Of a stretch of 64,000 bases of DNA, positions 1 through 8,937 are shown piece by piece. Under the pieces are notes generated by a model. The model saw only the letters and a list, made by a program, of their open reading frames with translations, was not told the DNA's origin and ran no database searches. The DNA is from Tepidibacter hydrothermalis (GTDB lineage Bacteria > Bacillota > Clostridia > Peptostreptococcales > Peptostreptococcaceae), in contig NZ_CP120733.1 in the NCBI RefSeq assembly GCF_029542625.1, forward strand, positions 3,782,001-3,846,000. The letters are read 5' to 3'. Made by a program: the position numbers and the translations under genes. The number at the start of each line of letters is the position of its first letter. The stretch's first letter is position 1.

Positions 1-31
1 AACGTAATAATAAGTAAAGGAGTTTTATTAT

Positions 32-409
32 ATGAATAAAAAAATACCTAAAATATCTGATAGTGAATATGAAATCATGAAAATTATTTGGAAACAGAAT
101 CCTATAAAATCGCAGGATATCGTAGAACAAGTAGATGTAGCTAATGGTTGGAGTGAAAAAACCATCAAAACTATGATTAATAGACTTCTAAAGAAGGAAG
201 CAATCGATTATAAAAAAGATGGCAAAGCTTATCTTTACTATCCATTAATAAAAGAAGCTGATTATAAAAAAATAGAAAACCATTCATTTCTAAAAAGAGT
301 TTACAACGGTTCCCTCAATGCTATGTTTGTTCACTTTATAAAAGATATGAAGTTATCTTCCAAAGAAATAGATGAATTAAAAAATCTATTAGATGAGGAA
401 AATGAATAA
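32..409 (+). CDS. BlaI/MecI-family transcriptional repressor
   Basis: The 125-residue protein matches the BlaI/MecI/CopY family in length and layout. An N-terminal winged helix starts at SDSEYEIMKIIW, the recognition-helix region is GWSEKTIKTMINRLLKK, and a C-terminal dimerisation and cleavage helix follows. Family members repress beta-lactam or cell-wall stress genes until a partner M56 membrane sensor causes their proteolysis. AAAGGAG at 16-22 gives a good ribosome binding site for this ATG. The stop codon overlaps the next start by one base (TAATG), so the two genes are translationally coupled. The actual target genes are not visible here; only the sensor is adjacent. The family call is firm, the inducer unknown. 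Confidence 0.93.
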   Translation: MNKKIPKISDSEYEIMKIIWKQNPIKSQDIVEQVDVANGWSEKTIKTMINRLLKKEAIDYKKDGKAYLYYPLIKEADYKKIENHSFLKRVYNGSLNAMFVHFIKDMKLSSKEIDELKNLLDEENE

Positions 410-2211
410 TGATAAATTTTACTAATATTTTATTTATAATGTCATTGAAAACAAGTATTTTGATATTGATAATATTGACAGTCAAATTTCTATTCAATAA
501 ATTTTTTACTGCACAAACACATTATATAATATGGTTTCTACTCTTTATATCACTTACTGTTCCCTATACTGTTCAAAGCAATATAAGTATATATAATGTT
601 CCAAAATACTTTACTCAAAATAAATATATTTCAAAAGCACAATTTAATTATAATAATTCTTCAAGTAATATAAACAATTATAATAACTTTATAAGATATC
701 CTTATTTAAACAATAATAAATCTATCTCAAAAGAAAAAGACACTACTTCAACAACAGCAAAAGAAAATCAAAATACATTTAATATATTTGAGTCACTTAA
801 AAATATTTTTACATACATATGGTTACTAGGATTTCTTTTATTAAGCTTTATTGTTTTTATAAAAACAATTCGTTCTAATAAGTTAATACGTATGGAAGAA
901 GATATATTAGATACACAAAAATTATCCATTCTCAATAACTGCAAAGAACTATTGGGAATAAAGCAAAATTTAAGATTAATAAAAACAACAAAATTTTCTA
1001 CACCTAGTTTAGTTGGTATTTTTTCTCCTAGAATTCTTTTACCAGAAAAAATTTTATACCGTTTTGATAATGAACAATTAGAATTAATACTACTCCATGA
1101 ATTATCTCATTTAAAAAGAAAAGATATATTGATGAATTGGATTATATTGATTTATCAATTAATCTATTGGTTTAACCCAATTATATGGATAGGTTTTTAT
1201 AAAATGAAAAATGATATGGAAGTAGCTTGCGACGCACATGTATTGAATAACTTGAAAAAAGAAAAACATATTTTTTATGGAAAAATTATTATAGATCTAT
1301 TAGATTATATTTCTAAGCCTAGCTTTATTCCAGTATCTACGAATATATTAGAAAATAAATATGAACTAAAAAGGAGAATCGTTATGATAAAAAAATTCAA
1401 AAAAACTTCTTATAAGTTAACATTTATAAGCTTTTTATTAATAGCCCTAGTTGGATGCAGTTCCATTAGTGAACCAGAAAATAACACCAACCCTACTCCT
1501 AACGAAATTTCAGAACAAGAACCTCGCAAAACCATTGGGCAAAATGATGAATATCCTTTAGGTCTACCTGATGCAAAGAAAATATTGAATAATAAAAATT
1601 GGATCATAGGTAAAGATTACGAATTTATATGGAAAACATTAGGAACTCCTTATATAAATACTTATTACGTAAATACAAAGGGTCTTAGCTCAGATGAAAT
1701 ATTAAACAATTTGTCTAATGAAACCATATACCCTATAAAAAGCGATGAAGACAGTAGTGCTTTGTATGTATTCATGGAAAACGATAAAATTGTAGATATG
1801 AAGATTGATGAATTTTCAGGTATACCAAGTAACACTTGGAAGGATTCTGATTATAAAGTAAACTTCTATACATCAGGTGATATTGATAAAAAAGACTTGC
1901 CTTATTTAGAAAAAGATTCTAATTTATCTAAATTTAAGAAAGAATTCTTAAATAAACCTTTATCTGATTTAAAAAACAAATTCAATCTTACACATGGTGC
2001 TAGCGAAGCTTTTAATAAAAAAGATAATTTAAAATTAACTGTTTACCCTATTATAGGTAAAGATATAACTTCCCCTTTTGCAGGAATATATGTTTTATCT
2101 GAAAATAATATAATAAAAGATATAAAAATAGATAGAGCAAATTTACAGTTAGAAAGATTAGATGAACACTTTTCGTTAACAAATAAAAGCAAGAGAAAGA
2201 CTAAAAACTAG
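409..2211 (+). CDS. M56-family (BlaR1/MecR1-like) antirepressor metalloprotease with C-terminal sensor region
   Basis: This 600-residue integral membrane protein is paired with the BlaI-like repressor. Hydrophobic segments lie near residues 5-27, 35-50 and 135-152. The zinc protease domain carries LLHELSHLKRKD (HExxH-type motif near residues 230-234) and MEVACDAH near 270, as in BlaR1. A further hydrophobic segment near 335-350 ends in LVGCSS, followed by a soluble region of about 250 residues containing two similar modules, not a penicillin-binding domain. It therefore probably senses something other than, or more than, beta-lactams. A good internal Shine-Dalgarno and ATG lies at 1371-1386, just before this last segment, so a shorter lipoprotein could also be made. 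The stop codon is inside a terminator stem. Confidence 0.88.
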   Translation: MINFTNILFIMSLKTSILILIILTVKFLFNKFFTAQTHYIIWFLLFISLTVPYTVQSNISIYNVPKYFTQNKYISKAQFNYNNSSSNINNYNNFIRYPYLNNNKSISKEKDTTSTTAKENQNTFNIFESLKNIFTYIWLLGFLLLSFIVFIKTIRSNKLIRMEEDILDTQKLSILNNCKELLGIKQNLRLIKTTKFSTPSLVGIFSPRILLPEKILYRFDNEQLELILLHELSHLKRKDILMNWIILIYQLIYWFNPIIWIGFYKMKNDMEVACDAHVLNNLKKEKHIFYGKIIIDLLDYISKPSFIPVSTNILENKYELKRRIVMIKKFKKTSYKLTFISFLLIALVGCSSISEPENNTNPTPNEISEQEPRKTIGQNDEYPLGLPDAKKILNNKNWIIGKDYEFIWKTLGTPYINTYYVNTKGLSSDEILNNLSNETIYPIKSDEDSSALYVFMENDKIVDMKIDEFSGIPSNTWKDSDYKVNFYTSGDIDKKDLPYLEKDSNLSKFKKEFLNKPLSDLKNKFNLTHGASEAFNKKDNLKLTVYPIIGKDITSPFAGIYVLSENNIIKDIKIDRANLQLERLDEHFSLTNKSKRKTKN

Positions 2212-2236
2212 TCTTTCTCTTGCTTTTTATTTTTTT
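2188..2236 (+). terminator. Rho-independent terminator overlapping the M56 gene end
   Basis: A 16-bp perfect stem (2188-2203 with 2209-2224) has a 5-base loop and is followed by a T-rich run. The last codons and the TAG stop of the M56 gene lie within the stem. Confidence 0.93.
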
Positions 2237-2295
2237 ACTTCTAACATAAGTTTCTTTCTAGATATATTATTTTGTTATAAAATACTTTTTATATA

Positions 2296-2333
2296 ATATT
2301 GGTTTTATTGTAAGAATATTGATTTTATTGCAA
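2296..2333 (+). repeat. Two 18-bp direct repeats, 20 bp apart, upstream of the lipase
   Basis: ATATTGGTTTTATTGTAA (2296-2313) is repeated as ATATTGATTTTATTGCAA (2316-2333) with two mismatches and a 20-bp period, so both copies face the same side of the helix. They lie upstream of the likely promoter of the secreted lipase (possible TTGAGA at 2352 and TAGATA at 2375). Paired direct repeats of this kind suit an activator binding as a tandem dimer; this is inference. Confidence 0.5.
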
Positions 2334-2416
2334 ATAAATGTAGAAAACAAATTGAGAATTGTTTATAATTAACATAGATATATGCTATGAAAAATATGGG
2401 ATAGGGAGGAACTAAA

Positions 2417-3373
2417 GTGAAAAGAGATTTCAAATTTGTTATTACAATGCTTTTAGTTTGTAGTTTTGTTTTTAGTGGGATTTGGTATGTAACAGCTAAA
2501 GATAAAACTAAAGGAGAATTTACTCAAGTATTTGCTTTTGGTGACAGTTATTCAGATAATGGACAGGCAAAAAAGATTTCCACAGAAATTGTAAATCAAA
2601 AAGATAGCCCCGATGGAGCATATATAAAACCTTCAGATGAATTATATTGGAATGATAGATACTCAAATGGACCTACCACAGTTGAAGTATTAGCAAAAAA
2701 ATTAGATGTAAATTTAACTAATTATGCTACTGGTGGAGCTACTACAGGAAAAGAAAATTATTCTACTTGGATGGACCATTTAGGATATACAGGAGTGTTA
2801 GGACAAGTTGAAAAATTCGAAAAAAGTTTGAATGGAGCAAAGGCGGATCCTGAGGCTCTATATTTTATTTTTGCATCTGCAAACGATTATTTTTTATTTA
2901 TGGATTATTCACGCCCAGGTACAGTTGAAGACGTAGCCGATAAAGCTGTCACTAATATAAACACTGCTGTTGAAGAATTATCTAAACTTGGAGCCAAGAA
3001 ATTTTTTGTAGTAAATAGTAGTGATTTATCACTTGTACCTTATGAAAATACTACTAATAGAACAGACTCTGCTAAAACTTTCGTAGAACGTATAAATAAA
3101 AACCTTCCTCAAACTATGAATAAGCTTCAAAAAGATTTAAACGTTTCAATCATGGTATTTGACCACACTAAGGTCAGTGATAAGATAACTAAAAATCCTG
3201 AAAAATATGGATTAGTTGAATTAAGCAAAGAGTGTCAAAGTACTTATCCAGAAGTTAAACCAGCTCGTGAAAATCCAGATCAATACTACTTCTGGGATGA
3301 ATGGCATTTTAGTCGTGTTGTTCATGAAACATTTGGAGAAGAAATGTATAATAAAGTGAAAAATTTCAAATAA
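2417..3373 (+). CDS. Secreted GDSL-family lipase/esterase (lecithinase/hemolysin-like SGNH hydrolase)
   Basis: The 318-residue protein has an N-terminal hydrophobic signal segment (residues 8-26). Block I is FGDSYSDNG (nucleophile Ser44), a GGATTG stretch follows, block III is ASANDY, and block V is DEWH with catalytic Asp294 and His297. These are the marks of GDSL/SGNH hydrolases of the phospholipase/lecithinase/hemolysin type, which cleave ester bonds in lipids or polysaccharide decorations. The start is GTG with GGGAGG at 2404-2409. The gene is alone between a terminator and a dispersed repeat; its TAA stop lies in the terminal bases of that repeat. The substrate cannot be told from sequence. 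Confidence 0.9.
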   Translation: MKRDFKFVITMLLVCSFVFSGIWYVTAKDKTKGEFTQVFAFGDSYSDNGQAKKISTEIVNQKDSPDGAYIKPSDELYWNDRYSNGPTTVEVLAKKLDVNLTNYATGGATTGKENYSTWMDHLGYTGVLGQVEKFEKSLNGAKADPEALYFIFASANDYFLFMDYSRPGTVEDVADKAVTNINTAVEELSKLGAKKFFVVNSSDLSLVPYENTTNRTDSAKTFVERINKNLPQTMNKLQKDLNVSIMVFDHTKVSDKITKNPEKYGLVELSKECQSTYPEVKPARENPDQYYFWDEWHFSRVVHETFGEEMYNKVKNFK

Positions 3374-3475
3374 AAATTTCGCTTCATGCTAACGCACGAC
3401 TCATGTCACCAACAAGTCTCACGACTCTGTTGCTTAAAAATAGTTGCAAGTGTAGATCTTAATCAATATTATGTA
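3370..3475 (-). repeat. Dispersed repeat family A, copy 1
   Basis: This is a copy of the ~105-bp intergenic family also seen at 19846, 32995, 35075, 53915 and 58091. On the minus strand it begins with a TATAAT-like box before ATTGATT, includes TTGCAACTATTTTTAAGCAA, then a hairpin (CAACA, AGTC, GTGA loop, GACT, TGTTG), and ends GCGAAATTTTTATT. The plus-strand TAA stop of the lipase lies in its last bases. Confidence 0.75.
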
Positions 3476-3528
3476 CAAATTGAAAGCTTTATAATTAAGG
3501 TATTACACCCTATAAGGAGGCATTAATT

Positions 3529-5595
3529 ATGATTACATGGTTCAAAAGTATTCGATCACAATTTCTAACTATTACTGTAATTATTATTTTACTTTCGCTA
3601 GCAACAGTGGGAATTATGGTTAGTTACAAGGTTAATATTCAAGCAAAAAAAGATTACTTCAATAATTCTAATGAGCAAATGGAATTAATAGAGAATTCTA
3701 TCAAAATATTTTATGATCAAATAGATAAAAATATAAATATGTTAGCAAAAGATCCTTTAACAATTCAAGCAGTTGATAACACAATTACTAATTATATGGA
3801 TGCTACTGAAGAAACTCAAATGACTCCATCTCAAAATGGACCTATTGAGCAAAGTATTTATCAAGTATTTGATCAATATGCAAATACACATCCCGGTACA
3901 TTGTATGTATATTTAGCTACTAAAGATGGTGGTTTTCTAAACTGGCCAGAGACTAGTATAAGTAAAAATTACGATCCTACGTCTAGAGACTGGTATCAAA
4001 AAGGCTTAAGTGGAAATGGTGCTATTATGAGAACAGCTCCGTATAAAGCTACTAGTGGTGCCATGGTTATAAGTAATGTATCTTCATTCACAGATGCCGA
4101 TGGAAATATATTAGGTACAATAGGAATCGACGTTGATCAATCAGTTATTAGTGATATGTTGAGCAAAATGAAGATAGGTAAGACAGGTTTTTATATTCTT
4201 TTATATAATACAGGTATGATAATGGCGGACGGAAATAATGCTGATAATAATTTTAAAAATATAAAAGAAGTAAATATACCCGGATTAGAAAAAACATTAG
4301 TAGAAGATTTAAAATCATTTTCTGTTAATATTGATGGTGAAGAATATATAGTCAATCCAAGTAAAGTTGCTGGTACTGACTGGATTTTAGCATCGTTTAT
4401 GTCAGAAAAGGAATTAACAGAAGGTTCTAAAAAAGTTTCTCTAATGGTTCTTATTGTTTCAACAGTCATGCTACTTTTAACAATTTTATTGATTAATAAA
4501 AGTACAAAATTAATTACTAATCCTATAATACAATCTGCTAACCATTTAAAGATTATTTCAAATGGTGATTTTTCTCAATCACTTGACACTAAATTGTTAG
4601 CAAGAAAAGACGAGATAGGCACTATTACTAATGGTATTAATACTATGAAAATTTCTTTAGTAGATTTAGTTAATAATATTAAGAATGAATCTTCAACTAT
4701 CGAAGTGAAAGTAGATAATGTCGTAGATAATGTAGAGATATTAAATAATGACTTACAAGAAATAGCTGCAACTACAGAAGAGTTAGCTGCAAGTATGGAA
4801 CAAACTGCTGTATCTTCTAGCCAAATGTCTATGACTTCCAAGGATATAGAAGCAGCTGTCAACTCTATTGCAGAAAGATCACAAGATGGCGCTATCTCTG
4901 CTAATGAGATTAGTAAAAGAGCGTATGCTACTAAAGAAAATGTTAATTTAGCTCAGAAAAAAGCTTATGATGTAATAATTAATACAAAAGATCAACTTGA
5001 GCAAGCAATTGAAGATTCAAAGATAGTTAATCAAATCAATATTTTATCTGAATCTATCATGGATATAGCTGAAAAAACTAATTTACTTGCTTTAAATGCT
5101 GCTATAGAAGCTGCAAGAGCTGGAGAAGCTGGAAGAGGATTTTCTGTTGTTGCTGATGAAATAAGAAAACTTGCCGAACAATCAAAAGATACCGTTCTTG
5201 AAATACAAGATGTAACAACAAAAGTTGTATCTTCAGTTAATCACCTTTCTAATAGCTCTAATAGTTTGTTAACTTTTGTATCTACAGATGTGAATAGCGA
5301 TTATAAAACTATGTTGGATGTATCAGAAAAATATAGCGAAGATGCTGAGTTTGTAGCTGAGCTTGTAACTGAATTCAGTTCTACTTCAGAAGAATTACTC
5401 GCTTCTATTCAAAATGTCATAGTAACTATTGATGGTGTAGCTGAAGCAGCTTCTAATGGAGCAATGGGAACTACAAATATAGTAAATGGAGTTTCTAAAA
5501 TAAGTGATAAATCTACCCAAGTAATGCAACAAGTTTTAGAATCAAAAGAAAGTACTCATGTATTAGAAGAAAACATAGAAAAATTCAAAATATAA
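3529..5595 (+). CDS. Methyl-accepting chemotaxis protein with dCache sensor
   Basis: The 688-residue chemoreceptor has TM1 at about 10-30, an extracellular double Cache domain at about 38-295, TM2 at about 303-322, HAMP to about 375, then the coiled-coil signalling domain. The hairpin tip is [20 protein letters not shown], the part that contacts CheA and CheW. The Cache domain contains [12 protein letters not shown] and GIDVD, resembling the R-x-W-Y, Y, D pattern of amino-acid-binding dCache domains; that ligand is inference. AAGGAGG at 3514-3520 supports the ATG. No other chemotaxis gene is nearby, so it is probably a stand-alone receptor. A terminator follows. Confidence 0.95.
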   Translation: MITWFKSIRSQFLTITVIIILLSLATVGIMVSYKVNIQAKKDYFNNSNEQMELIENSIKIFYDQIDKNINMLAKDPLTIQAVDNTITNYMDATEETQMTPSQNGPIEQSIYQVFDQYANTHPGTLYVYLATKDGGFLNWPETSISKNYDPTSRDWYQKGLSGNGAIMRTAPYKATSGAMVISNVSSFTDADGNILGTIGIDVDQSVISDMLSKMKIGKTGFYILLYNTGMIMADGNNADNNFKNIKEVNIPGLEKTLVEDLKSFSVNIDGEEYIVNPSKVAGTDWILASFMSEKELTEGSKKVSLMVLIVSTVMLLLTILLINKSTKLITNPIIQSANHLKIISNGDFSQSLDTKLLARKDEIGTITNGINTMKISLVDLVNNIKNESSTIEVKVDNVVDNVEILNNDLQEIAATTEELAASMEQTAVSSSQMSMTSKDIEAAVNSIAERSQDGAISANEISKRAYATKENVNLAQKKAYDVIINTKDQLEQAIEDSKIVNQINILSESIMDIAEKTNLLALNAAIEAARAGEAGRGFSVVADEIRKLAEQSKDTVLEIQDVTTKVVSSVNHLSNSSNSLLTFVSTDVNSDYKTMLDVSEKYSEDAEFVAELVTEFSSTSEELLASIQNVIVTIDGVAEAASNGAMGTTNIVNGVSKISDKSTQVMQQVLESKESTHVLEENIEKFKI

Positions 5596-5619
5596 TCAAC
5601 AATAATTATCTCATAATTA

Positions 5620-5665
5620 TACCCCCAAACTAACATATAATATTTGTCAGTTTGGGGGTATTTTA
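5620..5665 (+). terminator. Rho-independent terminator after the chemoreceptor
   Basis: TACCCCCAAACT (5620-5631) pairs with AGTTTGGGGGTA (5649-5660), followed by TTTT. It sits between convergent genes. Confidence 0.88.
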
Positions 5666-5682
5666 TATTTACATATAGTCTA

Positions 5683-6834
5683 TTAACCGTTATTTTTTTC
5701 TTTACTTAATCTATGATATATAATCATCAGCAAAAATGCTGAAATACTCATTATTGAACACGTTATAAAACCCATTTCCAAAGAATAATCTGCTGTCTTT
5801 CCTATTACAATATTACCTACAGAAGCTATCAAACTTCCTACCATAGAATATATGGATAATATTGTAGCTCTATTTGATGTTTTAATAGTCTTGTTTTTAA
5901 TATCCATTTCTATTGGACTTATCATTGCTACACTAAATGATATTAAGACAATTGTTGTAACACTCATAATAGGGCTAGCTGTAAAGATTAAAACTATACA
6001 ACTTAATGAAACTAAAAAACTTAATACTATTATAGCTTTACAATTACCTAGTTTTTCACTTAAATAATTTGATTTTACTGAGAACAGCCTAATCACCTGT
6101 ATACCAGCTAAAATAATACCAAAATATTTAGGATCAATTCCACTTTTTATATATTGAGGTTGGTTTAAGAAAACTGTTACAGATTGAAAAACTTCAATAG
6201 TAAGTGCAATAGCAAAAATAAAAACAATTATCGATTTATCATTGAAAGCTTGCTTGAAGCTCTCTTTGAATTTTGGTTTTACTTTATTATCAGTATTAAC
6301 TTCTACTAAAAACAAAGTTAATATTGCTGCCAATGCATAAGGAAAAATCGTAAATAAAGCTGTATAATCAAGTGATATAGATACTATAAACGATGACAAC
6401 ACCGAAGCTAATAAGAAACCAAATGTTCCAAAAGCATTATATATGCCAAAAACACGTTGAGCTTTATCTTCTTCTATTGATGAATAGATAAGAGCTGTAT
6501 CACAACCTGATAATCCAGATAATACTACTGAAAGTAGAATTCTTTCAATCAAAAATAAAACAAATGAAGTAGATATATAGAAAATTATTTTAGATATTAA
6601 AAATAACACATTAACAAATATTAATGTCTTTTTATACCCAAATCTATCTGAAAAAAATCCCCAAGGCACTTCTAGAAGAATCATACATACCCACAATATA
6701 GATTCTATAAGAAATATTTCAGACATAGAAAGACCCCTAGCTTGTCTATATAGTGTAGCTACGGGACCATAAAAAACAAAACCTTGCAAAAAAATAATTA
6801 CATACATTAAGTAAATATTTCTCTTATTATTCAA
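5683..6834 (-). CDS. MFS transporter
   Basis: This 383-residue polytopic protein has about twelve hydrophobic segments. The loop 2-3 motif GFFSDRFGYKK (motif A of the major facilitator superfamily) is near residues 60-70. Small MFS proteins of this type commonly export drugs, but the substrate is not identifiable. The start is TTG at 6834, supported by GGAGGTG about 9 bases upstream; the next Met codons lack a comparable site. A tiny ORF with a perfect Shine-Dalgarno lies 117-134 bases upstream on the same strand, a possible leader peptide. The gene is monocistronic, convergent with the chemoreceptor. Confidence 0.88.
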   Translation of the reverse strand: MNNKRNIYLMYVIIFLQGFVFYGPVATLYRQARGLSMSEIFLIESILWVCMILLEVPWGFFSDRFGYKKTLIFVNVLFLISKIIFYISTSFVLFLIERILLSVVLSGLSGCDTALIYSSIEEDKAQRVFGIYNAFGTFGFLLASVLSSFIVSISLDYTALFTIFPYALAAILTLFLVEVNTDNKVKPKFKESFKQAFNDKSIIVFIFAIALTIEVFQSVTVFLNQPQYIKSGIDPKYFGIILAGIQVIRLFSVKSNYLSEKLGNCKAIIVLSFLVSLSCIVLIFTASPIMSVTTIVLISFSVAMISPIEMDIKNKTIKTSNRATILSIYSMVGSLIASVGNIVIGKTADYSLEMGFITCSIMSISAFLLMIIYHRLSKEKNNG

Positions 6835-6950
6835 TTTAGAACACCTCCGAATTTACATAACAAAAAATCTTATAAACACTAGAAACTTAATTAAATTAAT
6901 AAGCTTCTTAATATTCAATAAGTAGATTTTTAAAATAAATTGGTTGTTTT

Positions 6951-6968
6951 CTAAATTGGACGATACAT
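6951..6968 (-). promoter_or_regulatory. Possible five-codon leader peptide (MYRPI) upstream of the MFS gene
   Basis: On the minus strand AAGGAGG (6976-6982) is followed 7 bases later by ATG TAT CGT CCA ATT TAG. The ribosome site is better than that of the transporter itself. Downstream the RNA can pair AAAAATCT with AGATTTTT just before the transporter's own site. This layout recalls translational or transcriptional attenuators of drug-efflux genes, but nothing here proves use. Confidence 0.4.
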
Positions 6969-6982
6969 AGCAAGGCCTCCTT

Positions 6983-7351
6983 ATATAAAATAATTAATAC
7001 TATAATTATACTATGATTTTATCATATATAATTACTTTTATTTTATTATCTTTTTTATATTTTTATTACATAAATCTTTAAATTTAAATTGATTCCAAAA
7101 ATTATTTATTCAATTATTTTGATTTAATAAATATATATTATGTTTTTTATATAAATCATTAAATTAATAGTGTAATGATTTATGTAAAACCCCTGTAATT
7201 TAAGCCTTTGAAACCGTTGATAAAAACATTTTCTTATATTTCGAATTGTTTACTCCTTTTTACAATTGAATGTTTTCTTTATTTATTTTTACTTTTTTGA
7301 ATTTTCAATCTCTTTTTTAATTTTATCTTTTTTTATCTTTCAAAAAACATA
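6983..7351. other. AT-rich intergenic stretch without a recognisable gene
   Basis: This part of the 725-base gap between the divergent MFS and brnQ genes is extremely AT-rich. No ORF with a ribosome site, no tRNA and no strong hairpin was seen. The promoters of both flanking genes are expected at its two ends. Confidence 0.6.
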
Positions 7352-7380
7352 TTGACATTAAAATTTTATAATCATATAAT
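7352..7380 (+). promoter_or_regulatory. Consensus sigma-A promoter of brnQ
   Basis: TTGACA (7352-7357), a 17-base spacer and TATAAT (7375-7380) match the housekeeping consensus exactly. Transcription should start near 7387, leaving a leader of about 170 bases before brnQ. Confidence 0.85.
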
Positions 7381-7502
7381 ACTTGTTAATTACTCGAAAA
7401 TTAAAAATATTTATTCTTATTCAAATATTTTGTCATTAGCGTATCTTTTAGTTTTGATGAAATTATATTTAAAATAAATATTTTCATAATTTATATACTT
7501 GT

Positions 7503-7516
7503 ATTGTGTACACAAT
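7503..7516. promoter_or_regulatory. Perfect 14-bp palindrome in the brnQ leader
   Basis: ATTGTGTACACAAT lies in the leader about 30 bases before the brnQ ribosome site. It could be a repressor operator or a small RNA hairpin. Confidence 0.4.
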
Positions 7517-7559
7517 GTTCAATTATATTTTTAATCTAATTTATTAAGGAGGACTCATA

Positions 7560-8861
7560 ATGGAAAAGAAAAACAATGATTTTATAGTTCTTGGCTTAGC
7601 TCTATTTGCCATGTTCTTCGGTGCTGGTAACTTACTCTTTCCTCCAGCATTAGGACTTGCAGCTGGCAAAAGTTGGATAATTTGTGGAATTGGATTTTTT
7701 ATAACTGCAATAGGAATGCCCCTTCTAGGAATTATTGCTGGAGCTAAGGCAGGTGGTTCTGTTGATGATATAGGAAATAAAGTTGGTAAATTATTTAGTA
7801 AAGTTTTTGCTTCTATAATAATTTTAGCTATAGGACCTCTTCTAGCTATTCCTAGAACTGGTGCTACTACTTATGAAATGGGAATTAAGCCTATTTTCCC
7901 TAATGTTAGTGTTGTTTTAGTGTCTGCAGTATTTTTTGCTCTTACTCTTTATTTTGTTATAAAACCATCTAAGATGATAGATAAGATAGCTAAAATCCTT
8001 ACTCCTGCTCTTATTTTAATGATACTTTTAATAATAGGAAAAGGAATTATATCGCCACTTGGTACTCCTACTGTTGCCATGGAAGGAAATGCTATTTCTA
8101 AAGGCTTTACAGATGGATATCAAACAATGGATGCTTTAGCATCTCTAGTCTTTGGTATAGTAATTCTTAATTCAATAAAAGATAAAGGTTATACAAATGT
8201 AAAGGATCAAGTTAGTATTACTATAAAAGCTGGTATAGTAGCAGCTTTAGGACTTGCTGTTGTTTATGGTGGTCTTATATATCTAGGTGCGTCTTCTAGT
8301 GGACTTTTCCCTGCTGATATTCCTATGGCTCAACTTCTTATGAGTATTACAGATAACCTTTTAGGAAGCTTTGGTAAGGTAGCTCTTGGTATAGTTGTTA
8401 CCCTTGCTTGTCTTACTACATCAATCGGCCTTACTGCTACAGTTGGAAATTTCTTTAGTAATCTTACTAACGGTAAATTAAGCTATAGTATGGTAGTAAT
8501 AATAACAACTTTATTTAGTGGAATTTTCGCATGTATCGGAGTTGACTCAATAGTTGCTATTGCCGTTCCACTTCTAGTAACTGTATATCCAGTTGCTATA
8601 GTACTTATAATAATGGCATCTGTAGATGAATTAATGCCTCCTGCCTCTTACCCTGGAGCAGTTCTAGGTTCATTTTTAATAAGTCTTAACGACGGTCTTG
8701 GAATATTAAATATAAAGCTAGGTCTTTTAAATACTCTAGCTTCTAAAATGCCTTTTTCAGGTCTTGGATTTGGATGGATCTTACCAGCTTTAATAGGCGG
8801 AACTATAAGTACCTTTATACTTAAATCTAGATATACTGATACAGCTAAAAAAGTTTGTTAA
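7560..8861 (+). CDS. brnQ: Branched-chain amino acid:cation symporter (LIVCS family)
   Basis: This 433-residue membrane protein matches BrnQ in length and in its start, LGLALFAMFFGAGNLLFPP, the first-helix signature of the family. About twelve hydrophobic segments follow. It imports leucine, isoleucine and valine with sodium or protons. AAGGAGG just upstream supports the ATG. The gene is transcribed alone from a consensus promoter through a ~170-base leader without T-box features, and ends at a strong terminator. In clostridia such uptake often serves Stickland fermentation and CodY signalling; nothing here shows CodY control. Confidence 0.95.
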   Translation: MEKKNNDFIVLGLALFAMFFGAGNLLFPPALGLAAGKSWIICGIGFFITAIGMPLLGIIAGAKAGGSVDDIGNKVGKLFSKVFASIIILAIGPLLAIPRTGATTYEMGIKPIFPNVSVVLVSAVFFALTLYFVIKPSKMIDKIAKILTPALILMILLIIGKGIISPLGTPTVAMEGNAISKGFTDGYQTMDALASLVFGIVILNSIKDKGYTNVKDQVSITIKAGIVAALGLAVVYGGLIYLGASSSGLFPADIPMAQLLMSITDNLLGSFGKVALGIVVTLACLTTSIGLTATVGNFFSNLTNGKLSYSMVVIITTLFSGIFACIGVDSIVAIAVPLLVTVYPVAIVLIIMASVDELMPPASYPGAVLGSFLISLNDGLGILNIKLGLLNTLASKMPFSGLGFGWILPALIGGTISTFILKSRYTDTAKKVC

Positions 8862-8878
8862 TATATTTGATTTATAAA

Positions 8879-8917
8879 AAACCCACGATTTTTTTAAATC
8901 GTGGGTTTATTTTTTTA
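8879..8917. terminator. Bidirectional terminator between brnQ and the lipoprotein gene
   Basis: AAACCCACGATTT pairs with AAATCGTGGGTTT, flanked by T-runs on both strands. It serves both convergent genes. Confidence 0.93.
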
Positions 8918-8937
8918 CTAAGAAATTATAAAATTTT

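Noticed and set aside
7381..7559. T-box or other riboswitch in the brnQ leader
   Set aside because: The 170-base leader lacks the T-box bulge sequence, a specifier stem and a terminator hairpin; only a short palindrome is present.
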